A stretch of DNA of 64,000 bases, from positions 7,801,094 to 7,865,093 of the forward strand of contig VXAI01000013.1 in the NCBI GenBank assembly GCA_013399305.1. Reading direction: 5' to 3'. A program made the position numbers and the translations under genes. Origin of the DNA: Rostratula benghalensis. Lineage: Eukaryota > Chordata > Aves > Charadriiformes > Rostratulidae. Positions 35,801 through 49,240 of this stretch are shown here, piece by piece; the stretch's first letter is position 1, and each line of letters starts with the position of its first letter. The notes beneath the pieces are model-generated. The model was not told the DNA's origin, searched no databases, and saw only the letters and a program-made list of their open reading frames with translations.

Positions 35801-38800
35801 TTAGGATGGTCTTGATGCCCTAGAATATCAAATCCATTTGTGCATTGCTGTATTTTCAAGTAGAGTTCAAGAACTCAGAGGGCATTCAGGTTCCTGGAGG
35901 TTTGTCTGACAAGGCTCAGGGTCTGCATGGAGACAGCCAAGGGCAGCCCCCTCTTATGGTAACTGCAGGCAGGACTGAGTCCCAGCAATCTGCTGGGTTT
36001 CTAGCAGACTGTCCATGAAATCAAACACAGTCCCCCTGAAACATTTTGAATTGGACAAGCAGACAAATTCCAGTGAAATGAAATTAAATGAAAAAAAAAA
36101 CCCCAATCTTTCTTCAAAAACTATCCAATAAACTGCAGTCCTCCTGCTGCCCATATAATGTGTGAGTCATGGTCCTGATGGTCTTCTGTGTGCAACAAGT
36201 ATCTCCAGCTCTTGGAAAGAAACAGTCAGACATCTGATTGTAGTTTCCAAGATGCTGCTGCCACAGATACTACACTAGACAGGTACAGTCTTCTCTTCAG
36301 CCACCAAAGAATCCAGGGTGGAATCAGACTATTTATATCTCAGCATTTCCAACAGCCCCCGTCCAGAGCACAGCCCTCGTTCTTACAGGACTAATATGGG
36401 CACAAGATCCTACCATACCACTAAAATTCGTAACAGCACGAACTCCACCTGGCTTTACCAGAAAACAACCTACACCTCTTGATAGATTCCCTGTTAACTG
36501 TATGTCCTGGTGCACTGGCATCCTTTCAGATTCAACCATGATCTTTAAAATTTAAGTAATAAAACTTCACCACCTTTTCAGTACTTGGAATACACAGGGA
36601 AGATGGGAGCCCAGTGTCATCCTGACAGGGCTCTGAACCCATGTGTGGCTCCACTTAAGTGTCAAGTAACAGGCTGAATAAAAATTTCACAGAGAACTAC
36701 CCATTATGTAGGAAGTTGAGAATGCAAGCCCAGCACATCTCCAACTGTATTTGTTTTTCAGTGACAAATGAAGAAGTTTAACTAGAAGAAATAGCATGTC
36801 ACCACCATCTGGGGTTATCATGTTCCTTTAAAAAAGGAATCAGCTCAGAACAGTCAGTCTAGAAAATTTCAGCCAGAATGACCTAGTCTTAATCAAGTTA
36901 TGAGTGAATACTGAAGTTGTGCAATGATTTCTGTCATCAACAGATGGCTCAATCAGCCCTTCTCCACCGCATTGTTCTGACTTGGATTTTTTTGGTGGTT
37001 TTTGGTTTTCGGCTCTCTCTCTTCTCTCCCTCCAAACTTTTTCCTGTCAAAACTCTGTCTTCTAGAAGTTACAAAAGGTAACAGTATTTTTCATGTGCTT
37101 CCCCAGAGGGCTTCTATGCTGGTTCCATGACATATAGTAGATATTGCTCAGCTATAGCCATCCCATACATGTATGGGAATGTGCCTTTTAACGAGCATTT
37201 GGAGGATGACAATGGACTTCGTACACATGAAGTGCACCACAGCAGCTTATATTTCTGTAACTTGAATTGATTGGATGTACATTATTTACTTCATAATATT
37301 GACACACTCTGGCTACTAATTCTCCTCTGCTGGGAGTGCTTTTAACATTCCACATTAATGAGCTACTTCAGTGCCCTTTTATAAAATAAATCAACCTATC
37401 TCAGGCAGGTTTCCTTCTTTTCCTCAGTCGTGCAATTTGCCTCTGAAATTACAGCTCAGGCCGCAAATAGGCAAGAGTCACTCCTGCACCTGTGACAGCA
37501 TCCCTCCAGGCCAGAATATGAGAATTTAACATTGTTTAAACAGGAACTCTCCCCCTCCCAGCGGGATGAACAGCACAAGCTTAAAGCACAATTCCAAAAT
37601 ACTGGTTTCTACATGCCCAGAGAAGCCACTTTTAGGTCACCTTACAAGTTCTCATTGGATTGATGGTAATTAAGAAGTTTGGCCTTTTCACTGGAGATAC
37701 AAAAACACATCACCATCTCACTGAACAGTCAAAAACTCTCTTAAACATGTCTGGAATAGTTTCTCTGTAATATCATGGGGTGTGCAGAACAGATCCATTT
37801 CCCATCTGGTATATGAATTTGTTTGCATTATTTGTTTCTATTAGCAACTACAACTTACTAGAAACCACACAAGTATACAGACACACAGTTCTTATTTAAA
37901 AAAAAAAAAATTAAAATAAATAAGAAAGAAATGAGAAGGGATGAAATGGAGAACAGCTGAGTCTTTAAAAGTGTTTAAGTGAATGGTTTGTTACATCCTT
38001 TTAAGTAACTGTTTACACATACAATTGGCATTCCTTAAAGTAATATCAATATTTAAGTTACCCGATTCAAATGCAGTGAACTTCAGCAGGTACTCTCTCT
38101 AAAGCAACTCAGCTCCTGGCTTACACAGCAAACCCATACAACCATGTGCAGAACACACTTTTGACTCACTTTTAACAAGAAGATAGATGAACCCTCACCT
38201 GTTTTCTCTTCCCTTTGACCTTCCTGAACAGCTCATGTCTCACAGATCACAGAAGAGAGGACGGGGGAAGCTTTTCAGGAGGAGTTTGAATGCAGGGACA
38301 GAGCCTTGCAAATCAGTTCAGAAAGGGTGTTCCACAACTGAGGAATGTCCCAGAAACAGCTGTGGTACTTTATCAGCATTAGCTTGGGATAGTTACATTA
38401 CATATAAGTGGGGAAGCTCCAAACACAACATATAAATAATACAGATGATGTCTGGTGTGTGTAATCTCCATGACATAGGATGTACTACACTCTTTTCCAT
38501 ACAAAGCCCTCTGGAATTACATCGATACTCCAACTGCTTCAGTGGCAATAAAAACCTTTTTGTTTAACTCTTAATTTTTTGAGCAGCTTCTCATCAGACA
38601 GCGTCAGCACATTTCCTTGGGATCAAAACTCCACAGTACATGGTGACACACTATAACAAAAGGATACTAGTCCAGAGGATCTTATTTAATAAAAAGATGG
38701 TTGGGTAAAAAAAACCAGACTAATCTTTACAAGCAAGTGCTACGATTTGCTGTGATTCTTCTCCCAGTGAAATTCACAGCTCTTTGCTTTGTTCTCTTCC

Positions 38801-40071
38801 CTGCTGTACCACTGACTTCAATTTGCTACTGGTTATGTTTTTGTTCTACTGAAATCTGCTGAGTGAAGTGCTTTCTTTTTACATAGGTGCTCTCTGCCAA
38901 ATTATAAAGCTGCAGTTTGCTGTAGCTGAGTTGTTTCAGTAACACAAACAGACTGTAAATAGGCATATTATCTTTCATCAGATATTTTTCTGGTGCAGCT
39001 TTAAAAAAAGCCACTTTGTAGCACAGAAACCATTTTTTCACAGGCAAAATGCCTTCAGAATGAAAGTCTTCATCAGTTTGACAGTGGCTCCATCTTCTCT
39101 GCAGTCAAGAAGGAGATCACAGTTGACACACCTGAGCTGGCTTTCTTCTGAGCTTCCAGAAGAAGCAGAGCTAGGCGAGCTGCCCAGCTGCCTGGAGAGA
39201 TCTGGCAGGCTGTGCTGAGCTCTCTACTGCCTTTGTTCACTTAAACCAAATTCTGGTACCTCCACATGTCACATCTTGATTCCAGTGTATTCCAAAACCA
39301 AAGAGAATTTATCAGCTTTGGCTTAGAGTAATGGACTGATCTCTGGGAATTAAAATGTCATTGAAATGTACTCAAAAATGGAAGAAGAGATCTGTTTCGA
39401 AACAAGGGTATTTGCTGGAAGAGTAGCTGCCTGAAGAAATTCTGTCAGCCATACTAGGTCTCTGTAAAACACATTTTTGTGCAGAAAGAAAAAAAAATCC
39501 CAAGGTGATGCACAGTCATGTAGAATCATTGAAAGTGGATGCCAGCACCTTCATGACATACATACTGGAACCATGCACACACACTGATTTCTATGTGGAG
39601 GCTAAGGTGTTTTTGCAGGGTTCCATACCTCTTTAAAAGTCACCAATTCCCATGTTTACAAACTGCTTCTTCTTAAGGGGTTCCTACGTCTTCAGATTAC
39701 ATTCAAAAGAAAGCGTAAGAAGCGTATCACTATGGAACACTGGGCTGCAGTATGGCCAGAATCTCCTGCAGAAAAACCAGCAGCACTGTAAGAATCCCAT
39801 GGTTGTTTTACACAAGCCTGTAATAGGTCACAAGGGGAGACCCAGTCTCACTTTCTTGCTAAATCCGGCTCAGCAGCATCTCCCAGTGTCTTCAGTGTAT
39901 TCCCAGCATTCTTTTTGTTTCAGAATGTCATTAGCAAAAATCTGCTATTTCAAGTTAAAAGTCTGGAAAATGCATATCCAGTAATATTTTTTTAAGTGGT
40001 AATTCTAAATTTTAGCAATTTCCACTGGAAACGATAAAATCTCTCAAGACAAACCAGAAACATATTGAAAC

Positions 40072-40094
40072 TTTTTTTTTTTTTTTTTTTTTTT
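40072..40094. repeat. Homopolymer T run (~23)
   Basis: An uninterrupted T run in an ST7 intron. Confidence 0.9.
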
Positions 40095-40559
40095 AAATCT
40101 GAAATAGTATAGTTCTCTGCTTTCAAGGCATCTGCTGGAGACTCTGCAAAGGCTTTAAATAATTTGTCACCTTTGTAATTTATTTCTTCCTCAGTCTGAA
40201 CAAGAGAATCTTTAGTCTTTAAATCCTAAGGAAGCTTTGAAGACCTTATATTAGTTTTGTGGCACTGTTAGATTTCTTGTGATGCTGCTTGCTAAAACTT
40301 ATCTCCATTTCATTAAGAACAAATTGGATGGGACTTCAATCATAATTGAGTGGAAACTGAGTTGTAACATCCATACTGTAAATAAAATTATATCCAAAAA
40401 TATATTTTTGCCACCTTAATATCCTTTAGCTAATAGCAGAAAGCATGAGTGTGAAATCAGCAGTGCTGCATATTAATCTCTATGAGGCTACACTGTTTTA
40501 GTGTTAAAATATGAACTAAAAATGGGAGCCTGCTCCCATTAGTGCCTTGTTATCCTGAT

Positions 40560-41620
40560 AAATTATGTTTCACAAAATGACAGACTTTGAAAAAACTGAG
40601 GGAATCGATGAACAATGTGAACTGACTGAAAAGCTCAGGAACTTAAGTGAGGAAGAGGACTGGAATTTCTTTAATACCGAAAATAACACACAATCTGCAT
40701 TTCACATATGGGGATACTTGTCAGAAAGGAGATTCAGCCTTTGTATTGGACAGCCACAAAACCAGAAGCTGGCTAGTGAGAAAGATGCTACAAGTGATAA
40801 ATGAAAGTACTGATCTACAAGAATACCAGGATCTTGGAGGTCTGGAAGTGCAGAGGTTATGGAGCAACTGCCACAACTTTCAGTTAGGCAGACTTTGCAA
40901 AGGAAGTCAAACCAAAGGAGAGCAAGCTCTGAGTTAGTCTCAGCTTCATGTCAGTGCAGAGCATGGAGACAACATCAGGATGGACATTAGGGGAGTGTAA
41001 AGAAGCAGAAGCCACTGCAGCCAATGATTTCTGGCCCTGAACAGTGAATGAGCCAGTCCCAGAAACAGCCAGACTACTACAGCTGACTTAAAATAAAAAG
41101 ATCCCCACTCAGAATCAAGTGATCCAGTAATGCGAGAAGTAAATGCAATGCCATTCATTTAAAGAGGAAGGAAACAGTATGTGTTAATATGGAATCATTA
41201 CTATGCAAACTGCTACAAAAGATTTTGATGGAAAGAATTATTGAAACTGTGGAGGTAAGTGAGGAAAATGGAAGAGGGTCCCAAGGATTACTCATGGCAG
41301 GTGAAACTGCCTTGCTTAGCAAGATAGGTTAACATTTTAGACAGCAATGAGAGAGCACTCTGACAGGGCATCAGTAAAACATTCAGAAAGGTTCACACAG
41401 AACAGGACTGGAATAGAGTTACACAGGCAACCATGCAGAGAGCAGCATCAATGGTTGTGTCGGTGCAAGAACCATTGAGATGGAAGAAAGTAAACAGAGT
41501 TCCACAGAAGCAGTCCTGGAACCAAAGTTCATTTAATATTTTCATTTTATAGCTTGGCACCAAAATACAAGATCAGCTAATAATACAAAAGGACTCATCT
41601 CACCTAAATCTTATTGTCTA
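40560..41620 (+). mobile_element. Eroded CR1/LINE ORF2 remnant
   Basis: Two widely spaced landmarks in LINE order support this. At 40610-40690 the reading ELTEKLRNLSEEEDWNFFN resembles the linker between the endonuclease and reverse transcriptase domains of CR1 ORF2. At about 41490-41540 'gttccacagaagcagtcctgg' then 'ttcatttaatattttcattt' resembles the DNA for the reverse transcriptase block VPQGSVLGPLLFNIFI. Many stops and frameshifts separate them. It is an ancient dead copy, and subfamily and exact ends are uncertain. Confidence 0.5.
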
Positions 41621-42747
41621 AAAATCAGGCTTTTACTGGGAAATAGTTGTTCCTTTCATAGTCAATACAGAAACAGGTTCCTTGTAGGGAAAGTCTGTCT
41701 AGAGATGTCTAAGATAGTTCCTCCTTTCCACTGCCTGTAGAGGAAGTCTAGATGATTTTATTAAACAAACAGCCTAACTTTCCTATAGCTAAACCATGCT
41801 ATTCAATGCTTGGCATAACTGATACAGCTCATAGAGAAAATATTTAATTCCTGCAATGCATGAGAAAGAACTTTCTGCAATCCATATGTACATATGGAAG
41901 AGGTTTGGGGTTTATCTTCACCAGACTTGGTGTTCAGCTGTACCTACTGATAGGCTCCCTACATTAACACACCCTAGTCTTCTGCTATCCAGTGGAGGCT
42001 GCTTACTTTCAGAGGACAATACAGGTCCAACAGTTTGTGGGGTGAGGGTCAGAGGCAGATCTCCAGGGGCCAAAAAGCAGCTGCCTCTAGTTTGCCTCTA
42101 CAATGAACTTACAGACTGCAATACTCAGTTTCAGGTGATGAAATAATAAAATACATTGGCCTCTAGTAGCCCCTGGGCAAGATCCTTACTGCTGAGATAC
42201 ATATCTAGAGAGGGGATTAGGGAATTAGGACATGAATCCCTTTACTTACTTTGTAGTTCTCAGCAATTCTTCATCTCTGAGCTTTACATTCTTAGAACTT
42301 AATGACAGGGTGCTGCATAAGGAATTACTAATTCGACTTACATGAAGCACACCATGAACTCCAAACACAGGTTCCTTTGTACTGCCTGCCAAAACCATAC
42401 TCTTACATGTAATCATCAAAACAAATAAAACACACTATTTTGAACTAGAATATCTTTAAGGGCTATTTTGTAAATAATAATCTGTCTTTATGTATGGTTC
42501 TGTCCTGCAGTGTAGCATTTGGTGGTGTCTACTACCACAATCCACCACGTAATTGTTGCTCACATCGAGGACTCGCTTCAAGTTGCACAGTCCAGAGTAG
42601 AAGACACTGAAGTTGAAATACCAAACAAAAAAACCTGTGCATACTATCAGCTTCTTTCCCTTCCTATTGTTTGCTCCCCTTTCCACAACATCACTTGTTA
42701 GGTCCTGAGAAGAGTTAAAGCTACAACATTGCTTTCTCCATACTCAC

Positions 42748-42850
42748 TTTTGGCACATGTGGATTAAATTCTACTGCTCTGTGAATAGCTTCTACTGCAT
42801 TCATCTCTGCAGTACTCAGCCCTCGCCTTGAGGCAGCCTCTGGAGAAAAT
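42748..42850 (-). CDS. ST7: ST7 coding exon
   Basis: A 103-base exon (1 + 102 bases) with a TTTTGTAG acceptor and GTGAGT donor. It encodes [18 protein letters not shown] then [16 protein letters not shown], an almost invariant stretch of ST7. The leading A completes lysine with AA from the exon ending at 44397. The helical alanine/glutamate-rich content fits the ST7 helical-repeat region. Confidence 0.97.
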
Positions 42851-44396
42851 CTACAAAAGCAAAGAAACAAACACATTAGGTCAGAAGTGCTAGTAAGAAA
42901 AAGCCAGAAAATTAATCTAGAACATAGGCCCATGTAACCAAACCCAGTTAATTTCCTATGCTCTCCAAACTTCATAGCAAGTGGAAGCTCCAAGTGATCT
43001 ACTACATCAAGGCCTATGAAAAACCCAGCAGAAGTGGAAAGCATGTTTGCATCTAATAATGGCAGAAAGTCAGTTCAAACAGTCCTTTCTCTGTCACTGA
43101 TCTAAATTTGCTCTAGATACCTTGCTAAGGGGCATATTCAAGGCTGAAGTTGCAGCAAAAATAAAATAAAAAAAAAAAACAACCCAAACCAATGCCAAAT
43201 TATTGTTGGGAGGGTTTCTGTTAAAAACAGGTTTGGGGAGGTTTTAGGGAGGTTCCCAACCCAATGCCCCTGGGTCAGGTTGGGATAGAAGCACGATGCA
43301 GCAGCAGTAGCGGGTGGTCTACTGGCCGCAGCACCATTGAGGGTAACATGCCCAAACTGTGGGCAAATCATCTGCCCCAGTGAATGAAAAACCAGACCAT
43401 GCAATCTCTTTCTCACCTCACACCCCACGGCTAACTCCAGAGCTGTACTTGGCAGGCAGACACCACAGGGAAAGCTGTGACAACCTTAGCCCTGCCCTCC
43501 CAAGCTGGAGTCGCTGTGTAGGGAGGAAAGATGTTGCAGTAGGTACTGGCGATCTACAGGACAAAAAGAATGAAAGAAAATTACTTAGATCTTGATGTGT
43601 ACATACACTTTAAAAACAAAAACTGTCAGGATGTCAGTCAAGAAAATGGCTTTCCACTCTACTTGCTTTCCAACTTTAGGGAGGCATTCGACCCTCAGGT
43701 GCACAGACACAACTCTGCCTGGGATTTGTGTGAAGGCACCTGAGAGAGGAATTGGGATTTTCGAGCTCGATTTCACAAGGAGCTGAGCACCCTTTCAGAG
43801 TGGGCCAGTGCTCTCAAGTCCACAGGCATCAAGTAGATGTGCTCAGCACCTTGGAAGGTTGAGACCCAAGAGAAAACCATAACAGGAATGAGCAGACATT
43901 TGCGTCTCTAAAAATATGAACATCCTCTACCTCTCAGAATCCCTGACATAGTAATGCTAAATCCACCTGCTGCTATTTAAGTAGGTGAGTAGTCCTCTGA
44001 CAGCACTTGTACAATGATGTTGCTACCAGTGCACCCATATTTATTTATTACCTTTTTGTGGTCAGGTTTATAGAAAGTTGAGGAGGTTCAGCCACACAAC
44101 ACCTTACAGTTGCATCTTCGTGATACTGTCTAGGAAGCCAAAGCTCACCAAGACAGTATGCATAAAACCAAAAGAAGAATTGAATTTATGCTATTTCTCT
44201 TCTTTTCTTCTTCTGTAATATTTGAGGTGCAATGTTTGATCACTAGAATTTTTTATTATATATACAGTCATTTTATGAATTTACTGCAGGACTGAATTCT
44301 CCTGCTATCCCAGCAGATTGTTAGGGTGTGGGCTCAGCTAAGAAAAATCTTGAGTTAAATTAGGAATTTTGCTGGACAGTGGTTCTTTGCACTTAC
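42851..44396 (-). other. ST7: ST7 intron (1.5 kb)
   Basis: The shortest ST7 intron in the window, with donor GTAAGT and acceptor TTTTGTAG. No repeats or extra exons were recognised apart from a short A run near 43167-43179. Confidence 0.85.
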
Positions 44397-44469
44397 TTGT
44401 CAGAGACAGCTCTGGCTTTGAGCAATGCAGCTGTGTAACATATTGTTGCTGATTTTGGTAAGCTTATAT
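44397..44469 (-). CDS. ST7: ST7 coding exon (73 bases)
   Basis: A small exon on the minus strand with CTTTTCAACAG acceptor and GTAAGT donor. It encodes [18 protein letters not shown] then RAVSD, with split aspartate at its start (G from 54719, AT here) and split lysine at its end (AA here, A from 42850). It is easy to miss by open-frame scanning because no long frame contains it, but phases on both sides fit exactly and the peptide is a conserved part of ST7. Confidence 0.96.
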
Positions 44470-45326
44470 CTGTTGAAAAGAAAGAAAAAAGTAAACATCC
44501 AAAAATTTAAAAGTCTGCGGAAAGAAAAGTGTTTAATTGATGCTTCAGAGTATGCATGGCATGTGCAAAATTATTATGTGAATTCAGAATACTTTCTGAT
44601 CTTGGGAACTTGTACTGCCATGTCACATGGATTTTTAAATTTCCAGCCAAAGTACAGGCTTTAAAAACCTGTGTTGATGACCACTGGAACTGCTATTTAA
44701 GCAGCAACTGGGTTCATTGGAGAACTAATTCAAAGAGTGACTTGATAGAGACACAAAGAAAGATTTCATTACTTCATACATAAATGTAGAGGTAACCTGG
44801 GATACATGAATTTTTCACAGTTAACAAAACATCTAAATAATAGCTCAGGGCTATTTTATTCACTCCTTTTGTTTTCACTCAAAAGTAGTTGTCTAATATG
44901 AATGTGTGGTACCAATACAAGTTAAGACAGCTATTTAAGTAATAATGGATTTGACCTGCAAGCAAATACCCATTAGATTTACTGCAATTAAAGCTCAACA
45001 GTAAAATAAGAGGCTTTTCCTCTTAAGAAAATCTCAGACCAAATATTCACCACTCTCTGGCCATTTTATGCTGTTCCAGAGACAAACAGGAGCCATAAAC
45101 TTGATTTAAGCCATTAGTTCAGCTTAATTTATACCTGTTCTCTACCAGCAGACTGGCACAAAGCATCCAAAAGGTAGACAGAAAAGAAGCTTAACAGACT
45201 TGAGTTATAGATTTGTTCCCACTGTCACAGAGAATTAACTTCCATATTAGTAATCTACCCACAAACACATATTATATAATGACTGAAAGATTCCAGCATT
45301 AAAAAGTTAAACATTACAGCTAAATG

Positions 45327-45380
45327 AAAAAAAAAAAAAGAAAACAAAGAAAAAAAGAAAAAGAAACAACAACGAAAAGA
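45327..45380. repeat. A-rich low-complexity tract
   Basis: An A13 run grades into (A)nG and (A)nC interrupted runs. The minus-strand frame across it (poly-Phe) is an artefact of composition. Confidence 0.85.
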
Positions 45381-48300
45381 ACAACCTCCACTAAAGACTG
45401 GATTCTGCAAACACTTTTGCCCACTGCAATAGTTGCTTATAGCAAATAACAAATATACAGCACAGTAAACACAAGGCACTGGAGCAGGCCCACTATAACA
45501 GTGAAGAACAGCTAATCTGACTATTGTTATAAGAATCTATCCCTCAGTTTGTCACTAAAGTTGATTAGAAAGACAAAGTTACCATAGAGCTCAGTAGCTT
45601 TAGAGTTAAGAGAAAATTGTGATTTACTGAACCCCAGTGCCTTGCAAGACAGGGCTCCTAAAAGGAGTTAAAGAGGACAAGCAAGTCATTTCTCAGCAGT
45701 TTCCATCCTTCATTTATTAACAACCAAGCAACCAAACAGAACGTTGTTCTGGTAGATAGAAACCATTGCCAGAATGACTGAGGTGCTTTGAAAATGCTAC
45801 CTGTTAAACCACCTCTATTGTCCTTTTATGTACTTGCACTTCAAGTACGAGACGTAAAGATCTTGTTGGAGGCTCCCCTATAATATATTCCAACTATAAT
45901 TTCACTGGAGTATGTAATTGTAGTGAGTAAAGTCATTAAAATCAACAGCACGCAAAGCAGGCTGGTGATAGATACGTTAATTACTCCACTAACAGAAGCT
46001 AGCTACAGCCAACATACACGAGTGCATCTTCAGTGACAGGAGGAGAAAATATTTATAAACCCCTTCCATAACCCTGCTTATACCAGGTTGTCCTTAACAT
46101 TAGGAGTTAAAAATTATTTCCAGTAAACAGAAATATCTTTTTCAGAACATGCTTGCCTCTGTCTTTCAGTATAAACCTTATTAATGAAAACATAAAAGAG
46201 TGAATGGTAGAGGAATGGAAAAGTAAAAAACAAACAAAGAAAAACATTGATACACTGTCATTTTTAAGGTTTTCCCTTGGGTCAGTAGAACACCTTATTT
46301 TCCCCTTACCTGCAAGCATTTCTTGGGGCCATCCAGCCACTATTACCTCATGGAAATATTTTTTCCCCTGCACCAGTTCAAGCCTAGCAATGTTAGTTCA
46401 GGATCTAACCTTTATAAAATTCTTGTTCTGTACAAAGGAACAGAACAAGAGATCTATGTACAAGTCCCTGGATATACATTTTCCCAGGCAAAAGGCAAAC
46501 TTCACATATAAGAAAAGGTCCAAGAAGAGAATGTTTGCTTGGACTTCCTTGAATAATGCAACAAGAACACCACTTCACTTTTCTGTCTGCCTGAAGGAGC
46601 TGGAAGGAATCAAGAGGGTTTGGAGTACATAACTGATGTAGCAGAGGAAAAGCAATTGTTATGCCAATGAAGGCTGCTGCTCAATTTCATTGACAAAAGC
46701 AGGTATGCCAGCAAAAGCCCCAGAATGACAGCAAGAAAGTGGCAATTCAGCCATTAGTACACAATCCATGAGGTCAAACAATGAGACTGCTCAACACACA
46801 AAAAACCCCTAACCACATGTATAAAGGTCCTGGCTGCAGCAGACCATTGATACTTGAGTAAAGAATGCTTAGCGGGAGCTGAAGGGACCAAGTTGTGAGG
46901 ATCACTACAATCCTTGGTAAGCAGTTACATCGTATGGTAGGAAGTGAGCTTGATATAGGGTTAAATATACTAAACCAAAATGCTGTATCACAAACTAGTA
47001 TCTCCCAGTATGTAGCAAGTGCTCCTGAGCTGGAAATATCTGTGTGCATAGATTGTGGGATGATCCACAATGAACTGCTGGCATGTGTATGGAAGGGGAA
47101 TGTGGTGAGGTAAGGTAAGGCTCAAGTACACCACCTGTGTCATTCCTGCAGAAGAAATGGGATTTCTCAAGGAATGTTGTATTTAAAGCTGACCACCCAT
47201 GGTCAAGAACAATAAAATCAAATAGAAAGACTGGAATGTTTTCATAACAATCCAAATGACATAAAATCTGAGAGAAGATACATCTGTTCCTCCTGCATAC
47301 CCACAAGGAACACCAGGAAAGAAGGGCTGCTTAGGTACAGGATAATGTTGGCACAAGAATAAACAGCTCAGAATTAAATATAGTCTGGAGATTAAGATTT
47401 CTGAGAAGTGGATTTTTGAGGCAGATTTCCAGGCAGAATAGTGGAGCAAATTTAATAGCTAATAGTAGGATGGAGCTTGCTCAGCTCACAGAAAGGGTAA
47501 TATCATGTAGTAAATGCAGGAGAGGGGGATGTGAGTCACCCAGGAGGCCTCTTTCAGTACCATGATCCTAATGAGCAAGCAGCAATTATTTGAGGATAAT
47601 ACCTACAGTCCCTTGGCAGTGGAAGAAATACATATAAATGTTAATGTTTATGTTGCTGTGGAGATAGCCATCAGTAGGTCCATGCCTGCTTCCCTCCAAA
47701 AGCATTTCACTTTTTGTGTGCTCTACAGTAGACCCTAAATATCTGGTTCTTGGTCCGAATACTACAATTCTTCAAAATCCTCATATTATTTAGGCTTCTT
47801 CTCCAAAACTGGACCCTCATATTTTAGAGAAAAGTGTAAGACAATTATGTCTGGTTACAATTTGAATTTAGCAAGAGAATCAAGTATTAACTAGCCCTAG
47901 GAGATACATCTTCTGTCAGGAACCTCAGTGAAGTTTTTCATAAATGACTGTGTCCAGCTCTGTGAGCCATCTGGCAAAATAACTTTGCATACACTGTTTC
48001 CCACCCTCCTGTGACTACTCATGGAGCTCCCACAATGTGCTGAAAGACGTGACTGCTATTCTGTTGTCAAAACCATCAGGACATTTTTGCCAAGTAAGAA
48101 CTCATCTGTCAATCTAAAAAAGGCTCTCCTTCCTTATTGCTTGTATCTTTAAACAGAATACAAAATAGTCTAGACTTAATTTATGAGCATTTTCTTCCAA
48201 TTAGCCCCAGTCAGCTATGGTGAGGGTTGGCAAAGTGAATTCTTACTGGTCATTTGCTTCATAAGCAGTTGCTTGTGAGAGTGAACTGATGGAAAGATGC

Positions 48301-48446
48301 TATGGATAGAGACTTGCAACCATAGTATCACTTCTTCTCTGATTCAAGCAGATGCCATATATCATCTAAATAGGTCACAGGATCTACTGTTTATATAAAA
48401 GAGCAACTAAACCAAGAAAGGATGAATGTGGATATGGACTGGTACA

Positions 48447-48462
48447 ACACACACACACACAC
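48447..48462. repeat. (AC)n microsatellite
   Basis: About eight AC units in an ST7 intron. Confidence 0.85.
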
Positions 48463-49180
48463 CCATCCAGGTTATCAGACTGCCATGCTGCAATTGCTTT
48501 AGTCATTAATAAATGTAAAATCTAAGTCACTAATCAGAAATTATTCCCTATTTTGTCCCTGAAGCACATGTTATTCCCAAGTCAACAATACAGATTCCTA
48601 TGGGCTTAATTTATAGTTTAATAGTCTTATCAACACTAATGGACTTAACTATTTGCTGAAATAGGTTGTAGATCTGTGGCCATCATTTGCACAGTAAGAT
48701 CCTTCCAGTCAAACTGCTCGTCTTCATATAGCACTGGAGAGAGACTACATTAAGCTGCTGGAATCATTGCCTTATTTCCAAATATGTGACTGAAAATATA
48801 CCAACAAACTGGGAGAAGTTATGCAAAGAGGTAAAACAAAAACTGGTGGAAAACAGGACGTGTATTGTGCTACAGTTTGGGGGTGAACCCCAGCTCTGAT
48901 TTTCTCTCCCTCATCCTGCCTGTAGACTCCAGTGTTTAAGTGATAGGCCCACACTTGCCCTGTCAGGAAAGAACTCCCACAGTTCTCTGCACCTGCAGGC
49001 TACATTGTCAGCTCTTGCACAGGTGGTAGGAAAAATGGCTTATGGGGAAGACTGAAAGTGCTTTAGCAAATAAATATGTGCAGGTTGGGTCAGTGATGAC
49101 AGAAGAGAGACACAGTCAACTATAAAGACATGAACATTAAGAAAGAAAGTGAATTAAGCTCGTACAAATGGTTAAAAGCA

Positions 49181-49240
49181 ATAGTAATGGGATAGCATTC
49201 AATAAAGGAAAGTATGAACTGAACATCAGGGGAAAAGCAC
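49181..49240 (+). mobile_element. Possible ancient CR1 fragment
   Basis: The stretch 'aatgggatagcattcaata' then 'aaggaaagtatgaactgaac' and 'atcaggggaaaagcac' parallels the CR1 'caatgggatggaattcaa...ttaaattgaatatcaggaaaaactt' block near the 3' end. Only about 60 bases align by eye and there is no tail, so this is tentative. Confidence 0.35.

Larger units (their letters stand above)
32967..42747 (-). other. ST7: ST7 intron (9.8 kb)
   Basis: A large AT-rich intron with GTGAGT donor and TTGCAG acceptor. It contains an A24 run (33459-33482), an old CR1-like stretch (about 35559-35800), a T23 run (40072-40094) and an extended eroded CR1/LINE remnant (about 40560-41620). Remaining sequence shows no recognisable gene. 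The scattered short open frames lack domains and start contexts of note. Confidence 0.82.

Noticed and set aside
42851..43044. Extension of the minus-strand open frame upstream of the ST7 exon at 42748-42850
   Set aside because: The TTTTGTAG acceptor and the fit of split codons place the exon start at 42850. The upstream residues are not ST7-like.
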